DNA from: Piper betle
Lineage: Eukaryota > Streptophyta > Magnoliopsida > Piperales > Piperaceae
Reading direction: 5' to 3'
Length of the DNA: 64,000 nt
Assembly (NCBI GenBank): GCA_033002965.1
Contig: JAURVB010012310.1
Location: forward strand, 62,001-126,000
The notes under the pieces were generated by a model, which saw nothing but the letters and a program-made list of their open reading frames with translations, was not told the origin of the DNA and ran no database searches. This document shows, in pieces, positions 21,922 through 32,515 of the stretch (within the stretch, counting starts at the first letter, position 1; every line of letters begins with the position of its first letter). The translations under genes and the position numbers were made by a program.

Positions 21922-23800
21922 TGCATCGTACTAGTGCATACATCAAACAAATAATAAAGTGATGAGTGAGTATCATTCCTACGAAGATTTGATGTTTTAG
22001 ACTTAGTTATTACTTTAGGTGATTAAACTAGCTACTTAACTAGCCAAGCGATGAGAACAAGAATCAACAAAACAAGATAACAACAAACTCAAAAGAATCT
22101 AAGAAATCAAAGCAAGGGCATAAAATTGGTAACAAATATCTAATATGCTAGTATATATAATTTGTGAATCAAACTGAAAAAGTTCTTTCAATTCATAGTT
22201 TATTTTGTAAAGAAAAAATTACTAGTCTTATCTTACCGCTTTTGATGTGTGTTAATATCTGGAGAAATAATAGTAATTATAAAGGGCTTCCACTACTAAT
22301 TATAATATACCGCCCTTGCTTCATTTCACATTCATGTGCAAATAAGACCAAGTTGATGCATTATGAACAACTCCCCTATAAGGGTATTTATGATTCGAAT
22401 GCATTCAAAAAGTTAGAATAATAAATTACTTCATCTAAAGAAATCATCGATCTACTTATTCCTAGTGCCCAACCGAATCTTTTACTCATCAAGAGTTAGC
22501 TACTCTCGTGAAGCATTAAGAATAAAATTAAAATAATCAATGCACAATCACATAGAAAGAGATAGATAATAACACTTCACATTACATTTTCACTAAGATC
22601 CATTGTCATCCTATATCTATACACAATTACTTCATTAAAGATTTATAAAACATTATTAAACCCAACAAGAAAATAACACAAGAAAAAGAAGAAGAAAGAG
22701 ATAATCCAAATCTGGTTCGTCGATGCCCTTACATGAATCTTCTCTCTAACCCTTGCTTCCTTGTAGCTTGATCACAAGATTTCTTCATCACAAACTCTTA
22801 GAGCTTCTCCCTCCTATAGATAAGAACGTCGAAGAACTCAAGACTCCAATGTTTGGAAGAAGAGGAAATGAGTGAAGAAGGACTCTCCTTTCGAATGAGT
22901 GAGTATGTGAATATATAGCTGTGGTTGAACAACTGGAATCTTCTCAGTTCCTTCTTGGTAACTTCCTATTAATTTCTTGGAAGCTTTATTACTGTCTAAG
23001 GACTACGAATGTTATCTAAATGAGGTGTGATTCTTTCTTGCTTCCTTATTCCTCCTTTGTTTCCTCAATAGTTTGTGGAGTTTGTGAGATCTGTTTACAA
23101 TTCAAACAGCATGTGACTGTTTGTGTTGTTTGACAATTTCTTTACATCTTCCTCTTTAACTATCAATTATCTTTAATCATTAACATCAGAGGGATGTGCT
23201 CATTTCTTACTCGACAAGGTGGCAATCTAAAATCTTGATATTGTGATCCTGCCTAGGTTAGGTAGATCTGTCTCTCAATTAAAAGCATGTATAGAATTTG
23301 CAGAATTGTAAGTCTGACACGTAAATAAATGTTCGCTACGTAGCAGCTTCTAAATGTGGTCCATCGTATGATTAATTTGTGTAGAGTTGACTCTCACTTA
23401 CATGTATGTTTGGGTAGATCATATCTTTATAGGAAACATTATAACAACAGAGTAAATCAAAATTTGTAGTATTTAGTATAGATGTCGCTATCATTAAATT
23501 GTGACTCTTTTTCCTCCTTCATAGTAGGGTATATATGATTAGGATTCACCAACTTTTCTTGATTCCAGTTGTTCAACCACGGCTATATATTCCAGTTTTT
23601 CATGAGTGAGTATGTGGTTTAACATTTTCCTGCAAAAGACAATATTAACTTAAAATTATACTTAAATAAACTAATAATTTTGACTTTATTCGTATTTTTA
23701 AAAATTCTTATTTCTTAGTATAATTGGCAAAGAAAAAAGATATTACAATATCAAAATTGAACATGAATAATAAGAAAATAATAACTTCTATTTGATCGTT
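21922..23800. mobile_element. Unknown 1.9-kb AT-rich insertion in the outer gypsy protease
   Basis: The protease reading on the minus strand stops at a Met-Met-Cys near 23805 and resumes with Cys-Ile-Glu near 21920, so the DNA between is an insert. It is AT-rich, has no recognised coding region, and contains an inverted pair (22911-22939 and 23562-23590) plus a direct pair (ATGAGTGAGTATGTG at 22895 and 23602). I saw no LTR termini, primer site or convincing terminal inverted repeat. The exact ends are uncertain by about 10 bp. Confidence 0.55.
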
Positions 23801-24191
23801 ATCAACACATCATTGAACTAAGTAGTCGATGACTACTTGCAACACCTACCTTGAGGGAGGTAGACCCATCTGTTATAAGATCTAACTCTTCAACCACTTG
23901 CTGATTGAGAAAGTTATGTGTGCTTCCTTTGTCAACCAAAGCAACTAATCTTTTTAGTTTGATGAACCCGTCCACCCTCAGAGTGTCAGCTGTGATATGT
24001 CCCTTAAGGGCATGCACTGATAGCTCTGGCCTTTGTGACTCTTCCTCCCCCAGTAATTCAGGCTGTCCATCTTCCTCAATGGCCCACACCAAGTCAATAA
24101 GAACAGCTTCTTGCAAATGTGTCCTGGTGTATACTTTTCCACACACTCGAAGCACAACCCTTTTTACCTTTTTGTCCTTAGATGTCTTCAT
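23801..24191 (-). pseudogene. Outer gypsy protease, N-terminal part
   Basis: The minus-strand frame includes LSVHALKGHITADTLRVDGF, then the active-site block VALVDKGSTHNFLNQQVVEE. Lys replaces the expected Ser/Thr of D-S/T-G, which would abolish catalysis. It ends at GVASSHRLLSSMMC, where the 1.9-kb insertion starts. Confidence 0.85.
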
Positions 24192-24960
24192 AATTAAACT
24201 TCTTCACCTGAGGTGTCTCCACACCTTTACTGTCACCTGTGCCATGTGTCTCAACCACCTCTGTAGAAGAGGAGCCTGTTTCCTTCCCTTGCTTATGTTG
24301 GTATTTCCCAAAAGTGTTCTTCTGATATTGGATTTCCGTCCGTACTTATTGGCTATGAAATGTCGCAGTGGTCAGATTTGGTGGTTCAAAGATCTCAAGC
24401 TCAGCCCCTATGTTCGGTTTTAATCCACTTATAAAGCATGACACCAACTGATCCTTTGGAAGGCCCTTTGTCTTTCCCAACGCCGTCTCAAAGGCATTAA
24501 TGTACTCTTGTACAGCTCTGTCCCTGGCTGCATCAATTATGATAGTTCCCCAAAGTGATTTTTATAAGGTGATCCAAACCTTGCAAATATAGCATTCTCA
24601 AATCGATCCCAATCCACCGGTCCTTCGTCATTGTAGAGCACCTGGTACAACCTTCTTGCTTGGCCTTTTAAGTGAAACACCGCCATTGTAACCCTGTCTT
24701 CAACTACTATCGTATGAAATCTAAAATAGTTCTCAACGTTACCCACCCAATCCACGGGTCCTCATCACCAGCATATTTTGGGAATTCCAGAGAAGACTTT
24801 TTTGTAACATAGATAGGGTGACGATTAAGGGTCATTGGAGTCTGCCTTACCTATTGTTGTGCTGTTTTTTCTACCCTGTAACATTTCCTCGATTCATCTC
24901 CACCATCTGTTTCTGTAACTGCAATAAGATCTTCTTCATTTCCCCCTACTTCCGATTGAT
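24192..24960 (-). pseudogene. Outer gypsy Gag
   Basis: The minus-strand reading contains the gypsy capsid blocks LEFPKYAGDEDPW (in a shifted frame near 24780), WVGNVENYFRFH, MAVFHLKGQARRLYQ and WDRFENAIFARFG at 24537-24780. A more diverged C-terminal part runs towards protease. At least two frame changes are needed to read it through. It starts shortly after the primer site, as expected for gag. Confidence 0.8.
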
Positions 24961-24965
24961 CCTTC

Positions 24966-24984
24966 AAGGGAAGCTCTGTTACCA
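24966..24984 (-). promoter_or_regulatory. Primer-binding site of the outer gypsy element
   Basis: On the minus strand, three bases after the 5' LTR end, the sequence reads TGGTAACAGAGCTTCCC, one mismatch to the initiator-Met primer site TGGTATCAGAGC. Confidence 0.8.
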
Positions 24985-24987
24985 CTT

Positions 24988-25352
24988 TGTCACAGGCCCC
25001 TTCAATGGCAAGGATTCCTTTGCCTCTGTTTGCTATCTTGCGCCTATGGGGAGCTGTGGTGTTGACAGATCAGAGTATAAGGGAAAGAAAATGGATTACA
25101 GGGGTCCAATTGATCAAGGAATTGATCAACCGGCGGCGACTAGGATAACAACCCTATACGAGATGAAGGGATACGAAATTCAATATTTCAATGAGAATTC
25201 AAGATGATCAAAAACAAAAAATATTCTCTCCTCCACTTCTCCTTTTAATTCTCTTCAAAATACGAAAGGTCATATCGTAAACTTCTAGTAACTAACAAAC
25301 TGGCAGTATTCCAATGACCCGCTTACCCAGCCCTTCCAATTTAATTGTGACA
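24988..25352 (-). mobile_element. 5' LTR of the outer gypsy element
   Basis: 365 bp, TGTCACAGGCCC...AATTGTGACA, paired with 12488-12856. It ends 86 bp before the ATG of the ankyrin/PGG gene. The LTR is transcribed away from that gene. Confidence 0.92.
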
Positions 25353-25438
25353 CACAGTGTATTAGCTAAGTGTTCCATAATAATGTAATTCCCTTTCTTG
25401 GCCACTTACAGGTTTGCCCATACATTGTGAAGCAAAGG

Positions 25439-26945
25439 ATGGATGCTCGTCTTTACAAGGCAGCAATAGGTGGAGATGTGGGCATGCTACATTCTATCCT
25501 TCAACATGATTCAACAGCCTTGCATCAAGTGCAGACAACCTCAATGGGAGAGTCTGTTCTACACATTGCCGCTTTACTTGGTCACTACGAATTCATCAAG
25601 GAGATACTCCATCGAAATCCGGCATTGGCACGAGAAGTGAACCGCCATGGATATTCCCCCCTGCATTTGGCTTCGGACAATGGCCACGTAGAAGTGGTTG
25701 AAGAGCTCTTGAAGGTAGGCTGTGACCTCTGCTTGCTTAAAGACGACGATGGAAGAATGCCCGTTCACATTGCTGCCATGAGAGGACGGGTCGATGTCTT
25801 AGATAAGTTGGTGCAGGCAGATTCCGAAGCTCTTGAAAAGATGACAACAAGGGGAGAAACTGTTCTTCATATGTGTGTGAAGGGGAACCGGATAGAAGCC
25901 TTGAAGTTTTTGTTTGAGAAACCGAATTACAATGACCTCGTAAACATGAAGGATGCAAATGGTAACACAATCCTGCATGTTGCAACTGCAAGAAAAGCAA
26001 TTGAGGTGCTCACTGCTTAATAGTTTTATTCTCTGTCATAAATTATGTGTTCCTCATCATTTTTTAGCTCTATTTTTTTTATTTATGTATGGCTATCATT
26101 ACCTTCAAATTTGATTCAAAAACTCTCTCTTACCTTCAATATTTTACTTTAGCTCTTTTCTTTTTTAGAAATAAAACAAAATGTCGTTTGATTCAGTTTA
26201 GAATCCTCTCCTAGTCAACTCCATATATAGACAATAGAGTCTAGTCCATGTATTTTTTTAGATTAATTTGTGAACGTTGATCTCCGTGTCATTAAATTTG
26301 AGAATGTTCTCTTGGTAGATTGTTAGGTTTGTAGTAAGAAGCACACAACTTGAGGTTAATGCCAAAAACCAGAGGGGAGAGACAGCTCTGGACTTGTTGC
26401 CGGATCAATCTCCCATGGCAGAAATTGATGCAAGACTAAAGGAGATCATTGTTGGAGCTGGGGGCTTATCAGGAAGAGAGCCATCAGACCAGCAAAGTCA
26501 CATTGTCGACATTGCCAATGGTCTCCAACGAAGGGAAAGTTGGAGAGAAAGAAAGGCTAAGCACGGAAAATGGTTTAACGAATCACGTGGCACAATCATG
26601 GTTGTGGCCACACTGATTGCCACCATCACCTTCCAAGCAGGTGTGAATCCACCGGGAGGATATTATCTTCACAATCAGGACGACCATAATGCCACACAGA
26701 ATTATTTTGGTTATGAACGGTCAGATGGGAAAGCCGTACTTTCAAAGTCTCCGTTCTTCGTTCCCTTTTTGGTAAGTGATGTTATCGGCTTGTTCAGTTC
26801 TTTATGCGTCATACTTATGATGATGACGGCGCTTCCTCTCAAGAAAAATTTTGACAAGAATCTTGGTGAGGGTCATGTTTGTTGCTATCATATCCACGGG
26901 ATTGGCGTTCATCCTTCTGGTCGCATCAATCTTTACCCTAGATAA
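25439..26945 (+). CDS. Ankyrin-repeat/PGG-domain membrane protein, two exons, frameshifted near the 3' end
   Basis: Exon 1 (25439-26005) starts at the first in-frame ATG (MDARLYKAAIGGD). It carries about five ankyrin cores: ESVLHIAALLGH, SPLHLASDNGH, MPVHIAAMRGR, ETVLHMCVKGN and NTILHVATARK. A 313-bp intron (GT...AG, phase 0) follows. Exon 2 (26319 on) continues with VNAKNQRGETALDLLP, a basic linker, a membrane segment (TIMVVATLIATITF), the PPGGYY motif of the PGG domain and a second membrane segment. As read, the frame ends at 26945 (397 residues), because a 2-nt deletion near 26847 relative to the copy at 50532 shifts the last membrane segments into another frame. The family includes ITN1/ACD6-like proteins of stress and defence signalling. 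The exact role here is unknown. Confidence 0.85.
26006..26318 (+). other. Intron of the ankyrin/PGG gene
   Basis: The donor is GAG|GTGCTC after codon 189 and the acceptor TTGGTAG|ATT. The intron is AT-rich with stops in all relevant frames. Splicing keeps the frame (phase 0) and joins KAIE to IVRF, as family members read across this junction. Confidence 0.75.
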
Positions 26946-27168
26946 TGCGGCCGTGGCTGTAACGCTTATTGCTTGCCTTTTGCTTTGGATTATTATCGTT
27001 GTCGCATGGATTTCTTGGCAAATATCTCGGATTATCTTTTGCTGCAGTCTGAAGTTCCTGCGCCATGCCAAGTGGGCAACTCTATTTTTTTCAACTGTTG
27101 TTTTTCTAATAATTTTATTTGTTTTTTTAATATTTCTATTTTTTGCCTGGAGTGGATATAAACAATAA
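26848..27168 (+). pseudogene. Out-of-frame C-terminal membrane region of the ankyrin/PGG gene
   Basis: This frame is open from about 26848 to the stop at 27166-27168. It encodes hydrophobic stretches (FVAIISTGLAFILLVAS, AVTLIACLLLWIIIVV) and a basic segment LKFLRHAKWA. It corresponds residue by residue to the fragment at 50520-50856, where it is in frame with the preceding PGG segment. It is therefore the true ancestral C-terminus, cut off by the 2-nt deletion. Confidence 0.8.
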
Positions 27169-27767
27169 TTGACTTTAATGATATATTTTATTTAAACATA
27201 AAATATATATTATATTTATTTAATTTTTTTAATATTTCTTTCGACGGTAATCAAGGAGGCTCTTATTACTAAGAAGTTAGAAGTTAAAGTTTATCGGATT
27301 TGAACTTTTAATTTTTAGGTTAACAAAATTTTATTTTTATTAATATATATATATAGTGCATTTCGCACTAGTGCATGCTAGACTTCTTTCTCCATGAAAG
27401 TCGCATGGGGAATTTGTTCTATACATTAATATTTTTGCAATCATCCTCTTTTATGGTCAAATTTTAAGGTTAGTCTTTTGTGACATGAATACAAATAACC
27501 TATCTTGTGCTATGACTGAAAGCTTCCCATCTGCGGGACTATTGTTTATTTTGAAAAAATAAAATAAACAAACTACATAACCGGAATTATCATACTCAAT
27601 CAAGGCACATGTAAGCCGTAGACGAAGAATAACATATTAATTTTGCACAAATTAGCCTTCATACATATAGGTAGGTGTACAAAATTATGATAACTTGGCT
27701 TAAGTGCAAACTAATAGCCTTAACTTATTTATGTAAAATATTTTAACCCAAGTTAAAAGATCATATT
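27169..27767. other. AT-rich 3' flank of the gene
   Basis: No gene is seen. The right-hand part (from about 27730) is shared with the 3' flank of the gene fragment at 50940, so it belongs to the duplicated segment. Confidence 0.6.
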
Positions 27768-28033
27768 CACTATAAAAAAATTAGTTTTTCTTCACGTTTG
27801 AAAAAATATAGTTGACCAAAGTGATACTTTTCTACACATTTTCTCACGCTAATTTTTTGCTGTGGATAAAAAGCTTTCATTTACTTATATGTTTAAAATT
27901 TTTTAAAGTTAACTAAATGTTAATTTTTAAAATTTTCTCCACGTCAAAAAGTGTGGAGAAACTTTTCTCCACCCACTTTTCTATTCTTCACTTTTCTCCA
28001 CAATTTAAGATTAATGAACTTTTTGGGGGTGGA

Positions 28034-28519
28034 TATGAGATCCCTCAACTTTCCCACATCTAATACCTGTTGGGAGAAGATCCTGTTAATAAGTAAGAAT
28101 GAACTATAGATTTTTAACTTTGGTTAACCATGTTAAACAAATTACTTAGGCCTATTACGTTGCACTTTGGGCCGAGTCGTTACAAATGATATTAGAGTAA
28201 ACCTGGTTCCGTGTTAGATAGTGGGCTGGACTAGGGACGTTGGCTAGGCTGTCGGTCACGGCCTGGACTAGGGACGTTGGCTAGGCTGCTGATCACGGGC
28301 TAGAAAGGTTGTAGGCTGGGGCTAGCAACGGGCCAAGTATAGGAAATTTTGGGGATGAAATTTCCTAAGGTGGGTGGATTGTGAGATCCCTCAACTTTCC
28401 CACATCTAATACCTACTGGGAGAAGATCCTATTTATAAGTGAGATGTGAGAATGGACTATAGATCTTTAACTTGGGTTAATCATAATTGATCATGTTTAT
28501 AAGTGAGAATGCGTTGCCT
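28034..28519 (+). mobile_element. TRIM: LTR, short interior, second LTR
   Basis: LTR1 is 28034-28184 (151 bp). A degenerate primer site ATGATATTAGAG follows it. The interior (to 28379) is about 195 bp and has an internal duplication around GGACTAGGGACGTTGGCTAG. LTR2 starts TGTGAGATCCC at 28380 and fades at about 28519. There is no coding region. The same family occurs at 49968, 55370, 57580 and 58289-58729. Confidence 0.85.
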
Positions 28520-28522
28520 ATT

Positions 28523-28602
28523 ATGATATTTCGAGGACGAAATATTTCCAAGTTGGGGAGATTGTAAAGACCGTGGACGAAATATTTCCAAGTTGGGGAG
28601 AT
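28523..28602 (+). repeat. Duplicated polypurine-tract block at the start of LTR-A
   Basis: The block GGACGAAATATTTCCAAG, followed by TTGGGGAGATTGTAAAGACC, occurs twice with a 40-bp period (28532 and 28572). It contains the gypsy polypurine tract and the first bases of the LTR. Confidence 0.85.
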
Positions 28603-30346
28603 TGTAAAGACCGTGGAAAAAAAATTAATTTATTCGACTCGGGCAGGGAAGGATCGAACATTAGAGAATTAATATTAATTATATTATATTATCTACCTGG
28701 TTAAGTCTATCCAGTTAAATATTTTATTCTTTACCGGGTTACCCGGTTAAAAGAATAAAATACATGTGTTGGTGTGTTTCCCCAAACCCTACCCGTCATT
28801 TCATTTTATAAAGGATGTCCTCCACCCTAGCCTTCATTCGCATTCTCTTCTCCTCTTCCTTACCGGGGTGTCTTCTTCCTTGCTTAGGTATTCTTCCTAT
28901 CTCCCTCTTCTTAATTTTCTTGCATGCATATTTTAATTTGATAATAAGCTTTATAATCGTGAGGATTAAAAGTTTAAAATCAATAAGAAAGAAACTAAAC
29001 AGAAATTAAAGTCTAATTCGGCCGACAAGTCCCCTGTTTCGGCGAGATGGGGAAGCACATGCAAGGTTGCCGGGAATCGGTGGTGAGGGTCATTCCGACA
29101 TCGGAAGATGATCCTACTCTCTTCGTCGATCAGTGTAGGTCGATCTCACGTGTGTGGATGTCGGCCTGGGGTGGTAAATAGCCAAAAACAGAAGACAGCG
29201 GTAAAACAGGGGCGACCGCGGTGGGGGAAGAAATGCGGCCATCCTGGGTGGTGACGGGTTCCAATATGACCGGGGAAGGTAGATAGGTGGTCGAGGGTGT
29301 CGAGGCAACCACCCAATTGAGGCGGCGACGCTTGATGGTGGTGGAATCGCCGACGCGAGCGCGCCGCTAGGCAGACTATGCGGGCTTCGCCGCGGCTGGA
29401 AGACGGCTGGAGTTGGCCGGGGCGACACCGCATGGGCATGGCAGGGCTGGTCGACAACTATTGACGGTGGCCGGAGGTGGTCGGCAGTGGCAGCGGCTGG
29501 AGGGCCCCTGGAGTCGGGAATAGAGCATGCCGGAGAAGAAGAAAAGGAAAAAAATTACCTTGGGTGGCAAACTTGTAAATAATACTTGACACGACACAGC
29601 TCGAGTTAAATAATAATACCAACTCGTAAATAACACCGGGCACGATACCGACTCGAGTTAGAAAAATATTAACTCGTAATAAATCTTTAAAAATAATTAT
29701 TTTAATGGGTTCTGGGTAAAGCTACTAAACAAACTAATTATTGTATGAAATCGCCACAAGTAATAAAAAATACGGTAATGATAAATGGTAAATAATTAAT
29801 CGGCGTAATTCAAGTGATCAAATTAAATCGGGGGTTATAAGTAATTAATAAACTAAAGATTTCACCTTTACCATATGAAATTTAATATTAAGTAAAAAAA
29901 GTGATTATTTTAATACCGAGTCAGTAATGTAGATAATGGGTTTTTAAACTATAGTCGGGTAGCAATCACTTGTGTCGAACCTAAAGAGAATAATGAAAAT
30001 AAAAATTTTGAAACTTTATTGAGTCGAATAATTTAAAATAATTGTATTAATAATATTTTTGAATAAGACAAATTATTTTAAATAATTTAATTGAACAATT
30101 TAATTAATTAAATTGCTGTACATAATAGTAGTGATTAAAAATTATAACCGTCAACAAAATCATCAAGATCGAGGTTAAATAATTATCACCGCAAAAGAAA
30201 ATTAAATACTTGTTTATTAGTAATAATTATGTTATCAATTGTTAGGTATTATTTATGATTTAGATAATTAATTTAAAATGTAAAGTAGGACTTAAATTAT
30301 TAAATCACATGAATAATTTCATATTTAATATTGTTGAATTTTAATA

Positions 30347-30350
<4 letters not shown>

Positions 30351-30389
<39 letters not shown>
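30351..30389 (+). repeat. (TA)n microsatellite
   Basis: An uninterrupted run of about 19 TA units inside LTR-A. The inverted copy at 62440-62450 has only a short remnant. Confidence 0.95.
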
Positions 30390-30392
<3 letters not shown>

Positions 30393-30789
30393 TCATTTAG
30401 TTGCATGCATTCCTACTTGTATAAAATTATACTTATGTATAATTTTATGTTCTCGTTTAGATTAGGATCATTGGTCGCAACTGCGAGGTTCGAAATATCA
30501 AGGTCCGTATAATCATCTGAAATGTTGTACTTTCCCTTGTTAGCAGCCCTGGTCGGCCTTAGCCCAGATTCGACCACTATGCGCTGTAATGCAATCGGGG
30601 TCAAGGAATTGACTCAGTCCGACACGGGGCCGCACCTTTAAAATTACTATGTGTGTTACTATGTGTGTGCTGATAATTGATTGAAATGTTTTATTGTCTG
30701 TATAATTATTTAAAATATTTTTATTTTCCCAAATTGGTATAATTATATGAAATTGTGTATTTTTTTCCAAACTGGTAGCCTTTGTAGGC

Positions 30790-31670
30790 ACTAATCTCAG
30801 AATGAGCTGGGAGACAATTTTCTAACACTCAAAATGAATTGGGGGACCACCTAATCTCAAAATGAGCTGGGAGACAATTTTCTAACTTCAAAATGAATTG
30901 GGAGACCATGACTAACCTCAAAATGAATTGGGGGACCACCTAATCTCAGAATGAGCTGGGAGACAATTTTATAACCTCAAAATGAATTGGGGACCATGAC
31001 TAACCTCAAAATGAATTGGGGGACCACCTAATCTCAGAATGAGCTGGGAGACAATTTTTCTAACCTCAAAATGAATTGGGGGACCATGACTAACCTCAAA
31101 ATGAATTTGGGGACCACCTAATCTCAGAATGAGCTGGGAGAAACCTACTAAATGAATTGGGGGACCATGACTAATCTCAAAATGAATTGGGAGACCACCT
31201 AATCTCAGAATGAGCTGGGAGACGATTTCTAATCTCAGAATGAACTGGGAGACCATGAATAATCTCAAAATGAATTGGGAGACCACCAAATCTCAGAATG
31301 AGCTGGGAGACAATTTTCTAACCTCAAAATTAATTGGGGGACCATGACTAACCTAAAAATGAATTAGGGGACCACCTAATCTCAGAATGAGCTGGGAGAT
31401 AATTTTCTAACCTCAAAATGAATTGGGGGACCATGACTAATCTCAAAATGAATTGGAGACCACCTAATCTCAGAATGAGCTGGGAGACGATTTCTAATCT
31501 TAAAATGAACTGGGAGGCCATGAATAATCTCAAAATGAATTGGGAGACCACCTAATCTCAGAATGAGCTTGGGAGACGTTTTCTAATCTTAGAATGAGCT
31601 GGGAGTCGACTTTTACTAATCTCAGAATGACCTGAGAGACAAATTACTAATCTCAGAATGACTGAGGGAT
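30790..31670 (+). repeat. LTR-A minisatellite
   Basis: About thirty units of 24-35 bp built on AATCTCAGAATGAGCTGGGA alternate with variants AACCTCAAAATGAATTGGG and spacers such as GACCATGACT and GACAATTTTCT. The same array, inverted, fills 61195-61995. Confidence 0.92.
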
Positions 31671-32227
31671 TATTACTCTTTACTTGTGTAATATAATAAT
31701 AAAAATGAGTGAAATGATAATAGGGATTATATTGACTTGTTTCATTTAATTATGCTGGCTTAGTAGTTTTATCACTAATGCGGAATTGCTCCCTTAGGTG
31801 AGCAGCTTTGGACTAAAGAATAGAAGTATAGTTGGTGGTTCTTTTACCAACCAAGTATGGTGAATCGATAATAAAGTTGGACTTCCTTATTATTCTCTTG
31901 CGTTATAAATGTGGCTATGGGAAACGGTCCGAGACTATGGGACAGTCATTTTAAATTTTAGAGAACATGATTTATTGTTATGATTTATATTATCTGTTGC
32001 AAGACTATTTGTTGTATTTCAGTTCATGTTCTAGAATATTACCGTTACATCAATTATATTTTTAAGTAACACCCGGTCCGGTTCAGGCGAGTCGTTAAAA
32101 TGGAGAAGAGTTAGAAATTGATATATACTCACCGTCAAATATTTCTAAATATTGAAAAAATCTATAATACATTTACTCAATTAGAAATGGTGTGCAAAAG
32201 ACGCGAAGAAAATGGTTTTTTGTAGTG

Positions 32228-32510
32228 ATAAGCACCACTCTTTTAATGTATTGGATTTTAATTTGGTAAATATTTGATGCAGACTAATTTTGAGGATCTT
32301 GTAGGAATTGTGTGTCTATCTAATTAATTAGTTTTGCAAAAAAATCAATATACAAAAAGTTAGAAATTTTTTTAACCTTTACATATATTATCTAATCATT
32401 TCTTTGAAAGGGCAATGTGGGTGAAAACTAACTCAGATCACAAATCAAATGGTTAAATCCGACAAACATAGAGCCTTTGAAAGATCACAAGAATAGATAC
32501 TAAGCAAAAA
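32228..32510. other. Duplicated segment between MITE and solo LTR
   Basis: AT-rich non-coding DNA that matches 51369-51610 of block B (for example around GATGCAGACTAATTTT and GGGTGAAA). No gene is seen. Confidence 0.65.
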
Positions 32511-32515
32511 TTATT

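Larger units (their letters stand above)
12488..25352 (-). mobile_element. Nested Ty3/gypsy element, minus strand, with three internal insertions
   Basis: Paired LTRs (24988-25352 and 12488-12856) bound coding blocks in the order gag, protease, RT, RNase H, integrase on the minus strand. The flanking 5-mers CAAAG and CACAG are consistent with a target-site duplication that has one change. The 5' LTR is followed on the minus strand by the primer site TGGTAACAGAGC. Insertions split it at 12963-15253, 17648-21283 and about 21922-23800. Without them the element would be roughly 5.1 kb, a normal size. The short LTRs and chromovirus-like protein style suggest the Reina lineage, but that is inference. 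All coding blocks are broken. Confidence 0.88.
28034..32100 (+). mobile_element. Composite retroelement: TRIM at the left, long LTR-A at the right
   Basis: Comparison with the intact MITE at 50987 shows that everything between GGGTGGA (28033) and TGGAGAAGAG (32101) is inserted. Flanking GTGGA and ATGGA look like one target-site duplication with a single change. The left end is a TRIM LTR start (TATGAGATCCC, from TGTGAGATCCC). The right end is the LTR-A terminus (GTCGTTAAAA, from GTCGTTACA). The insert therefore behaves as one unit made from two families. Confidence 0.75.
28603..32100 (+). mobile_element. Long LTR (LTR-A), about 3.5 kb
   Basis: It runs from TGTAAAGACCGTGG to GTCGTTAAAA, preceded by a polypurine tract, so it is a 3' or solo LTR in plus orientation. 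Its reverse complement recurs from 60764 to the window end. Landmarks are: a GC-rich block 29030-29560, (TA)n at 30351, the 'gactcagtccgacacggggc' module near 30610, a minisatellite 30790-31670, the GCGGAATTGC module near 31780, GGGAAACGGTCC near 31920 and the GTAACACCCGG terminal block. No conserved protein domain is present. Confidence 0.85.
27768..32227. mobile_element. CACTA-type MITE, split by a later insertion
   Basis: The left part is 27768-28033 and the right part 32101-32227. Together they match the uninterrupted 382-bp MITE at 50987-51368. It starts CACTATAAAAAAATTAG and ends TTTTTTGTAGTG, giving imperfect terminal inverted repeats. Flanking trinucleotides are ATT and ATA in both copies. 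An internal hairpin (GTGGAGAA-AC-TTTTCTCCAC) lies near 27952. It has no coding region and would depend on a CACTA transposase in trans. Confidence 0.85.

Noticed and set aside
30790..31670. CRISPR-like array
   Set aside because: The units are direct variants of one another without unique spacers, they lie in a plant LTR, and no cas genes are present.
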